From contig NZ_JAJMOX010000014.1 of NCBI RefSeq assembly GCF_020991455.1, positions 124,001 to 188,000 of the forward strand: a stretch of DNA of 64,000 nucleotides. The letters are read 5' to 3'. Under the pieces are notes generated by a model. It saw only the letters and a program-made list of their open reading frames with translations, searched no databases and was not told where the DNA came from. Shown piece after piece: positions 58,083 to 64,000 of this stretch. This stretch comes from Flavobacterium sp. JAS (GTDB lineage: Bacteria; Bacteroidota; Bacteroidia; Flavobacteriales; Flavobacteriaceae). Within the stretch, counting starts at the first letter, position 1. Each line of letters opens with the position of its first letter. Position numbers and translations under genes: made by a program.

Positions 58083-59861
58083 TTAAATGGGGAAAGTGAA
58101 ACTTAACTTAAATCCTTTTTCATAATCAGGGTCAAAAATAATAGTTCCATTTATAGTTTTAATACGGTTTTCCACATTTTGTAGTCCATTTTTAAAAATT
58201 AAATCATTTTTATTGATTCCAACGCCGTTATCATTGTAGATGACGATAAGATTTTTTTCTTTTAATTTGAATGTAGTGCTTACTAAAGTTGCCTGACTGT
58301 GCTGTTTCATGTTTAAAAACAATTCTTGTAAGATTCGATACAGGATTATTTTTTTGTTTGTTTCGACTTTATCCCAAGAAATCGTATCAAAACCATTTAG
58401 TAAAATATTAATTTTTGGAGTTTTAAATCCAGAAATCATTTCCTTTAATGCTACGATGTAATTTTTATCTGTTGTGATTTTACTGTTTTCTTTCGAAATG
58501 TTTCTTGTTCGCAGGTAAATATTCTCTAAATTATTTAGCAAGTGCTCTCTGTTTTCGTCTATCTTCAAATCTTTGATTTCTGCGAAAGCAATAGTTTGGT
58601 AAACATCATTAGCCAATTCATCATGTAATTTTTTAGATATTCGGAGTTCACTTTTTAAGACAGCATCATTTTTTTCTTTTCTTCCTTTTGAATTTAAATG
58701 ATAACATAGAAATGTGACCAATCCCAGAATAAATAGGATTATAATATATGAAATGATAATTCGTTTTTTTTGTCTTTCCAGCTGAAGCTCGTTTTCTGCT
58801 TTTTGTGCTTTAAGTCTAAGGTTTTCTTCTTTATCTTTTTTAGAAAGATATTGAATATTCATAAACTGATTTTTTGCAGTTTGCCTTGCAATCGTAATAC
58901 TGTCTACTAATTTAATATAAGTTAATGAATGTCGTTTTAAATCATTTGCCTCGCTATGTTTAATTAAAAGAGCTAAGGTTTCGACCCTTTCTGTAACATT
59001 CTTTATTTTTGACGCATGTTCGTAAGCTTTTTTTATATATTTCAAAGATAAATTAGGATCAGTTTTTTCAAAAATTGAAGAAAGGTTTTTATAGGTTGTC
59101 ACTAATCCTTCTTGAGTTTCTGGTTTTAATCTAATTTTTAATGCTTCATAGAAATAATTTTGGGCTTTTTTAGAATTTCCCAGTTTGTAATAGCAAAAAC
59201 CTAAATTATTTATTGCGAAAGAATAGTTATTATGGTTAATGGCGTCATATTTAGATACATTTTTTTGTGAGGCTAGTATCTTGAATATTTTCATCGCCTC
59301 TTTGTATTTCTTCTGATTGATATAAATTGCACCTAGATTGTTTAGAGCAATATATTTTCTCCAGGCGCTTGTGTTCAATGACAGCGCTTTATTGAAGTAT
59401 AAAGTCGCATTAGTATTATCATAGTTGTTCATGTAGTTAAGTCCCAATAGATTATATACTATCCATGAATATCTTGGGTTTTTGATATGTTTTATATAAG
59501 GCAATGCTTCTGTAGCACTAGCTTCACTAGCAATATAATTTCCTTGTTCAAATTGAAGTTGAGAGATACAAGATAGTGCGTAAACATAATCTATAGTATT
59601 TTTATTTGGGTCGCAAAGTTTTTTGGCTTTATTGAAAAAGTAAATCGCACTATCTTTTTTATTGGTATCAAAATAGACATCTGCTATATCAGATAGTCTT
59701 TTTATTTCTGCACTATTATCTTTTTTTTTGATTTTTACTAAGCTACTATCATTTTTATAAGATTGAAACAATATCAAAGAACCTCCTAATAGTAGAAATT
59801 GTACTATTAGAAGATATTTTAGGATTGTCTTGTTTGGAATAAAATGTAATTGTCTTTTCAT
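58083..59861 (-). CDS. TPR-containing sensor histidine kinase (paralogue 1)
   Basis: 592 residues. N-terminal helix 14-33, then an exported array of TPR-like repeats (about 55-300), a second membrane helix (about 368-389), and a coiled coil just before it (345-366). The kinase core has phosphoacceptor H413 (K-K-L-H-D-E-L-A-N-D), L-Q-E-L-F-L-N-M-K-Q-H and D-N-G-V-G-I-N in the ATPase domain. Third kinase of the minus-strand operon, next to the regulator. Its C-terminal half is closely similar to the next two genes, indicating tandem duplication. Confidence 0.9.
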   Translation of the reverse strand: MKRQLHFIPNKTILKYLLIVQFLLLGGSLILFQSYKNDSSLVKIKKKDNSAEIKRLSDIADVYFDTNKKDSAIYFFNKAKKLCDPNKNTIDYVYALSCISQLQFEQGNYIASEASATEALPYIKHIKNPRYSWIVYNLLGLNYMNNYDNTNATLYFNKALSLNTSAWRKYIALNNLGAIYINQKKYKEAMKIFKILASQKNVSKYDAINHNNYSFAINNLGFCYYKLGNSKKAQNYFYEALKIRLKPETQEGLVTTYKNLSSIFEKTDPNLSLKYIKKAYEHASKIKNVTERVETLALLIKHSEANDLKRHSLTYIKLVDSITIARQTAKNQFMNIQYLSKKDKEENLRLKAQKAENELQLERQKKRIIISYIIILFILGLVTFLCYHLNSKGRKEKNDAVLKSELRISKKLHDELANDVYQTIAFAEIKDLKIDENREHLLNNLENIYLRTRNISKENSKITTDKNYIVALKEMISGFKTPKINILLNGFDTISWDKVETNKKIILYRILQELFLNMKQHSQATLVSTTFKLKEKNLIVIYNDNGVGINKNDLIFKNGLQNVENRIKTINGTIIFDPDYEKGFKLSFTFPI

Positions 59862-59863
59862 AA

Positions 59864-61639
59864 TTAAACAGGAAATTTAATAAAGACTTTAAATCCTTTA
59901 CCTGGAGAAGATTCGATGACAATTTCTCCTTTAATTGCTGAAATTCTGTTTTCAACATTATGTAGCCCATTTTTTAAATTCATTTCGCTTGTGTCAATAC
60001 CCTTTCCGTTATCGGTATAATTTACGACAATACTTTTCTCGGTTGTTTTAAAATTGATTCCAACCAAAGTTGCTTCACTATGTTTTCTCATGTTTACAAG
60101 CAATTCTTGTAAGACCCTGTAAACGGTTATTTTTTTGCTTTTTTCGATTTCATTCCACAAAATAGTTTCTGTACCATTCAGTAATATATTTATGTTTGAA
60201 GATTTAAATCCCGAAATCATTTCTTTTAATGCAATGACATATTTTTCATCAGTTGCGATTTCACTATTCTCTTTTGAAATATCCCTCGTTCTGGAATAAA
60301 TTGCATCGAGATTTTTTAATAATTGATCTTTATTTTCATCTAGTTCAAGATCTGTATTTTTGACAAAAGACAGCGTTTGATAAATATCATTTGCTAGCTC
60401 ATCGTGAAGTTTTTTTGATATTTGTATTTCGCTTTTATAGATAGCTTCTTTTTTTTCTTTTTTTCCTTTAGAGGTTAGATAGAGATATAAAAACGCCATA
60501 AATCCTAAAACAAATAGGATAGTTATGGACAAAATAATATTTCGGCTTTTTTGCTTTTCTAATTGTAATTCATTTTCAGCTTTTTGAGCTTTCAGCTGTA
60601 AGTTTTCTTCTTTGTCTTTGTTGAAATTGTACTTTATATTGGTAAATTGATTTTTAGCTTTTTTCCTGCTGATAATTATACTGTCAATTATATTTATATA
60701 ATCAGATGAATATTGCCTTAGATTATTTCCATTTGATGTTTTTATTAGGAGAGCTAGACAATTTGCTTTAGTAGAAGCTGAATTACCAATAAGCGCTTGC
60801 TGATAAGATTTTTTCGCATATTCGAGCGCTAATTTTGGATTCTTTTTTTTATAAAATATTGAAAGATATTCGTAAACAATTACTAGCCTAGAATCGTCTT
60901 TCAGCTTAATACTAGTTTTTAGACTTTTTAGGTAAAGATCTAGAGCCTCAGATTTACCGAGATTAAAATAGCAAAAACCTAAAAGGTTTAAAATGTATGC
61001 ATAGTGCTTGTCACTATCATTAGGTTCTTTTTTATAAACAGCTTTTTTTGAAGCTAATATTTCAAGTAAATCCGCAGCCTTTTGATATTTTTTTTCTTGG
61101 AAATAAACAAGTACTATGTCGGTCAATATGATTGATTTTTTATAGGGTGTTCCAGGAAGTTCCAATGCTTTTTTGTGATATAATATTGCATTTTTATAAT
61201 CATAAGTTGCATAATAGTTGAAGGCAATATAACTATAAACATTACGTACAATTCGTGGTGTTTTTACAAATCTTAAATATGGAAGCGTCTTTGTTAAGTT
61301 TGTTTCACTTGATATATAATCACCATAATATGTCTGCATATTTGCCATGATTGATACTATATAAACATAATCTTCACAGTTCGTTTTTGGATTACAAAGT
61401 AACTGTGCTTTGTTATAGTATACAAATGCACTATCCCATTTATTTGTGTCATAAAATTTATCTCCTATATCTATAAGTTGTTTTATTTTTATGGAATTGT
61501 CTTTTTTCTGGGACTCTGATTGTCTCTCAATTTTGTTTGATTTCAATAAAAATATAATACCACCTAATAATATAGTAAGTATTACGATGAGATATTTCAA
61601 AATCGTTTTGGTATTAAAAAAATAAAGAGACTCTCTCAT
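59864..61639 (-). CDS. TPR-containing sensor histidine kinase (paralogue 2)
   Basis: 591 residues, same architecture: N-terminal helix (14-33), TPR-like periplasmic region, coiled coil, membrane helix, then K-K-L-H-D-E-L-A-N-D with the phosphoacceptor His, E-L-L-V-N-M-R-K-H and D-N-G-K-G-I-D. It ends 2 bp before paralogue 1 and its start overlaps the stop of paralogue 3 by 1 bp, so all three are translationally coupled. The sensor halves differ more than the kinase halves, suggesting different inputs to a common output. Confidence 0.9.
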   Translation of the reverse strand: MRESLYFFNTKTILKYLIVILTILLGGIIFLLKSNKIERQSESQKKDNSIKIKQLIDIGDKFYDTNKWDSAFVYYNKAQLLCNPKTNCEDYVYIVSIMANMQTYYGDYISSETNLTKTLPYLRFVKTPRIVRNVYSYIAFNYYATYDYKNAILYHKKALELPGTPYKKSIILTDIVLVYFQEKKYQKAADLLEILASKKAVYKKEPNDSDKHYAYILNLLGFCYFNLGKSEALDLYLKSLKTSIKLKDDSRLVIVYEYLSIFYKKKNPKLALEYAKKSYQQALIGNSASTKANCLALLIKTSNGNNLRQYSSDYINIIDSIIISRKKAKNQFTNIKYNFNKDKEENLQLKAQKAENELQLEKQKSRNIILSITILFVLGFMAFLYLYLTSKGKKEKKEAIYKSEIQISKKLHDELANDIYQTLSFVKNTDLELDENKDQLLKNLDAIYSRTRDISKENSEIATDEKYVIALKEMISGFKSSNINILLNGTETILWNEIEKSKKITVYRVLQELLVNMRKHSEATLVGINFKTTEKSIVVNYTDNGKGIDTSEMNLKNGLHNVENRISAIKGEIVIESSPGKGFKVFIKFPV

Positions 61640-63354
61640 TATGATAAAGGAAATTTAATAAAGACTTTAAATCCCTTATCAGGAGCAGAATCAATATCAA
61701 TTTCTCCTTTAATTGCTAAAACTCTATTTTCAACATTATGCAATCCATTTTTAAATGTTATGGCGTTAAGGTCAATACCTTTTCCATTATCGGTATAAGT
61801 AATAATTACACTTTTATCAGTTTTCTTAAAAGTAATGTCAACTAAGGTTGCATTACTGTATTTCTTCATATTTACAAGTAATTCCTGTAATACTCTGTAA
61901 ACTGTTATCTTTTTATTTTTTTCAATTTCATTCCATGTAATATTTTCTATACCATTTACTAGAAGGCTAATATTAGTGGTATTGAATCCGGAAATCATCT
62001 CTTTTAAATAGAAAACATATTTTTCATTAATTATAATCGGGTTGTTTTCTTTTGAAATATCTCTTGTTCTGGAATAAATAATATCGAGATTATTCAATAA
62101 TTGCTCTTTGTTTTCTGCTAATGAAAGGTTTTTACTCTCGGCAAAAGCCATAGTATGGTATATGTCATTGGCAAGTTCATCATGTAATTTTTTCGCAATA
62201 CGCGTTTCACTTTTATAAGTAGCCTCAATTTTTTCTCGCTTTCCTCTAGAAGTTAAGTAGAAATAGAGAACTAAAATCAAACTTAAACTTAGTACTATAA
62301 TGATATACGATATGATATTTCTGGTTTTTTGCCTTTCTAATTGTAATTCATTTACTGCTCTGTGTGTCTTAAGTTTTAAATTTTCGTCTTTTTCTTTTTT
62401 AGAATCATACTTAATTCTGGCAAATTGGTTTTTGGCTTTTTGTCTTATTTCAAAAACACTGTCTACCAGATTAACATAAATTACAGAGTACTTCTTTAGC
62501 TCTTTGTCAGAACTATTGGTGATTATTAGCTTCAACGAAGACAGCCTTTCATCAACATTATTTTTGGCACTGAATTTTTCATAGCTTAGAAGCATATATT
62601 TTTTTGCCAAAGACGGATTGCTTTTTTCGTAAAACTTTGCAAAATGGGTATAACTTTTTCCTAAATCGAGAGGCGTGTTTGCCTTTTTTTTGATTTCCAG
62701 ACCTTTGTTAAAATAGTAAAGAGCCTTTTTTAAATTGTTTATTTTAAAATAACAAAATCCGATATGGTCTAAAGCTTTACCTTGAAATTGATTATCATTA
62801 ACAACTTCTTTTTTTACTATTAACGAAAGGAACATTTGAAGAGACTCCTCGTATTTCCCTTCTTCCATTAAGATAACTGCAATATTGTTTTGCGCAGCTA
62901 AATTTCTCCACTCTTCTGTTTTTAATTGTAAAGCTTTTTGATTGTATAATATTGCATTCTTGTAGTCGTACGTGTTTAAGAAATTGATACTCTGAATTAT
63001 ATACGTGCTCCAAATTTGAGAAACCTTTTTTACAGATTTTAAGCAGGGAAGTGCTTCTGTAATGGTAGTTTCGCTGCCAGCATAATCTCCTTGAATCTGC
63101 TGAATTTCTGCCATGCGGTTTAATGCAGTTACATAATTATCGGTATCTGTTACCGGATTGCAAATAAATTTGGCTTTATTATAGTAGTAAAAAGCACTAT
63201 CTAATTTGTTATTGCCGTTAAATAAAGTATCAGCGGTAGCAATTAGCTTTTCAACCTTGCCTTTTGTGTTTGTGGATTTAGTTATTTTACAATCTTTTTT
63301 TTGGCAAGATAAAAGAATGAGAAAGGTAAAAATTATATATATGGATGTGCGCAT
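61639..63354 (-). CDS. TPR-containing sensor histidine kinase (paralogue 3, lipoprotein-like leader)
   Basis: 571 residues from ATG 63354. The leader ends L-I-L-L-S-C-Q, a lipobox-like site unlike the anchor helices of the other two paralogues. The TPR-like region, coiled coil, membrane helix and kinase core follow (K-K-L-H-D-E-L-A-N-D, E-L-L-V-N-M-K-K-Y, D-N-G-K-G-I-D). A Met 15 bases upstream is in frame, but a TATTTTTG -7 box at 63381-63374 places the transcript start next to it, favouring 63354. First gene of the operon. Confidence 0.87.
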   Translation of the reverse strand: MRTSIYIIFTFLILLSCQKKDCKITKSTNTKGKVEKLIATADTLFNGNNKLDSAFYYYNKAKFICNPVTDTDNYVTALNRMAEIQQIQGDYAGSETTITEALPCLKSVKKVSQIWSTYIIQSINFLNTYDYKNAILYNQKALQLKTEEWRNLAAQNNIAVILMEEGKYEESLQMFLSLIVKKEVVNDNQFQGKALDHIGFCYFKINNLKKALYYFNKGLEIKKKANTPLDLGKSYTHFAKFYEKSNPSLAKKYMLLSYEKFSAKNNVDERLSSLKLIITNSSDKELKKYSVIYVNLVDSVFEIRQKAKNQFARIKYDSKKEKDENLKLKTHRAVNELQLERQKTRNIISYIIIVLSLSLILVLYFYLTSRGKREKIEATYKSETRIAKKLHDELANDIYHTMAFAESKNLSLAENKEQLLNNLDIIYSRTRDISKENNPIIINEKYVFYLKEMISGFNTTNISLLVNGIENITWNEIEKNKKITVYRVLQELLVNMKKYSNATLVDITFKKTDKSVIITYTDNGKGIDLNAITFKNGLHNVENRVLAIKGEIDIDSAPDKGFKVFIKFPLS

Positions 63355-63373
63355 TCTGGGTGGTATCATATGC

Positions 63374-63431
63374 CAAAAATAAAGAATTTAACTTCTTAAA
63401 AAAGAGTATAAATACGGTATTTTGCGTATTT
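63374..63431 (-). promoter_or_regulatory. Promoter and TACG palindrome of the tandem kinase operon
   Basis: Minus-strand TATTTTTG at 63381-63374. Inverted repeat AAATACG (63410-63416) and CGTATTT (63425-63431) with 8-bp spacer lies 29-50 bp upstream of the box. Third member of the palindrome family found near the two-component genes. Confidence 0.6.
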
Positions 63432-63472
63432 GTGTAATTCTTTAATTTTGTGCTGTAAATCAGACATATGCG

Positions 63473-63504
63473 CAAGATAGCCCTCGTTTTAGAGGGCTAT
63501 CTTG
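63473..63504. terminator. 13-bp hairpin between kinase operon and CMD gene
   Basis: CAAGATAGCCCTC (63473-63485) and GAGGGCTATCTTG (63492-63504) are perfect complements with a 6-nt loop. No T-run follows on either strand, so termination efficiency is uncertain. It lies 28 bp beyond the stop of the CMD gene. Confidence 0.65.
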
Positions 63505-63531
63505 TGAATTTATTGCAACTCAGGGGTGGCA

Positions 63532-63966
63532 TTATACTGCTCTCAATCCTGTCGTTATTGCTAATCTATTCCATGAATTAATAGTGATGATCAAAAGAAT
63601 AATTTCGGCAAGGTATTTTTCGTCAAAAAGATTAGCAGCATTTTGATAAACTTCGTCAGAAACATGATTACTGATTAGAGTAACTTGTTCGGTCAAAGCT
63701 AAGATCGCTTTCTCTTCTTCAGTATAAACATCCGCTTCACGCCATGCATTTAGCAAGTAAATTTTTTGCTCAGTTATACCATGTTTTCTACCATCGATAG
63801 TATGCATGTTGATACAGTATGCACAACCATTTATTTGTGAAGCACGGATTTTAATTAGTTCTTTATGTACAGGTGTTAATGAAGTAGTCGAAATGTATTT
63901 TTCTAAATTCATTAAGGCTTGATAAGCTTCTGGGGCAACTGTTGGGATAACGATTCTTGGTTTCAT
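63532..63966 (-). CDS. Carboxymuconolactone decarboxylase-family (AhpD-like) protein
   Basis: 144 residues. The C-x2-C-x3-H motif C-A-Y-C-I-N-M-H is at about 52-59, preceded by E-L-I-K-I-R-A-S-Q-I-N-G, as in AhpD-type alkylhydroperoxidases. Later I-T-I-N-S-W-N-R-L-A matches the family's end. Likely a thiol-based peroxide-stress or reductase partner rather than a true decarboxylase. Complete in the window; the start at 63966 is 34 bp from the right edge. Confidence 0.92.
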   Translation of the reverse strand: MKPRIVIPTVAPEAYQALMNLEKYISTTSLTPVHKELIKIRASQINGCAYCINMHTIDGRKHGITEQKIYLLNAWREADVYTEEEKAILALTEQVTLISNHVSDEVYQNAANLFDEKYLAEIILLIITINSWNRLAITTGLRAV

Positions 63967-64000
63967 TTTTCTTGTTTTTTAAAGTTTGATACAAAGTTGC

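Noticed and set aside
1..64000. CRISPR array, insertion sequence, prophage or integrative element
   Set aside because: No regularly spaced repeats with spacers, no transposase or integrase genes, no phage structural genes. The tRNA cluster has no integrase next to it.

Overview
The window comes from a low-GC Bacteroidota, most likely a Flavobacterium or close relative. Supporting evidence: promoters of the TTG-N20-TAnnTTTG type, a type IX secretion sorting domain, Flavobacterium-type dispersed palindromes, many SusC/BtuB-era envelope proteins and lipoproteins, and crt carotenoid genes. It is chromosomal core and near-core DNA. I see no prophage, insertion sequence or CRISPR array.

Region 1 (1-10452) is a vitamin B12 acquisition locus. 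A cobalamin riboswitch (about 1985-2140) leads a BtuB-like TonB-dependent receptor and a truncated lipoprotein gene. Upstream lie the lower-ligand and nucleotide-loop genes cobC, cobS, a bluB-cobT fusion and cobU. Divergently follow the ABC importer genes btuF, btuC and btuD, with a GxxExxY gene bracketed by small inverted repeats inserted between btuC and btuD. No corrin-ring genes are present, so this looks like salvage and remodelling of corrinoids.

Region 2 (10449-27450) is mixed: tRNA and rRNA modification (trmL, an RluE-like synthase), a large secreted T9SS nuclease/phosphatase-like protein, MepB, an ECF sigma factor overlapping a hybrid anti-sigma/beta-barrel gene, rmuC, a thioesterase, YceI, a TIGR01777 epimerase, and a TetR-AarF pair.

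Region 3 (27501-33679) is a light-response block: photolyase, crtZ, crtB, crtI, and a MerR-type regulator whose C-terminal half keeps the adenosylcobalamin-binding residues of the CarH photoreceptor (W-x9-EH and ExH). Two look-alike promoter sequences sit before crtI and before the regulator. This ties carotenoid synthesis to light and plausibly to the B12 supplied by region 1.

Region 4 (33813-51802) holds a LytTR regulator with phased direct repeats in front of an acyltransferase gene, a tRNA cluster (Lys-Leu-Lys-Lys), aroK, hslR, a split transketolase, a chbG-like deacetylase gene, a probable structured RNA-like element at 45603-45714, tgt, lptG, an EamA transporter gene, accA and dnaB.

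Region 5 (51993-63966) is rich in two-component genes. It has a HisKA_3 kinase/NarL-type regulator pair, and a second regulator followed by three tandem, paralogous TPR-histidine kinases. Similar TACG...CGTA palindromes lie just upstream of three promoters around these genes, suggesting autoregulated or cross-wired circuits. A 41-residue membrane protein gene (54579-54704) is also present.
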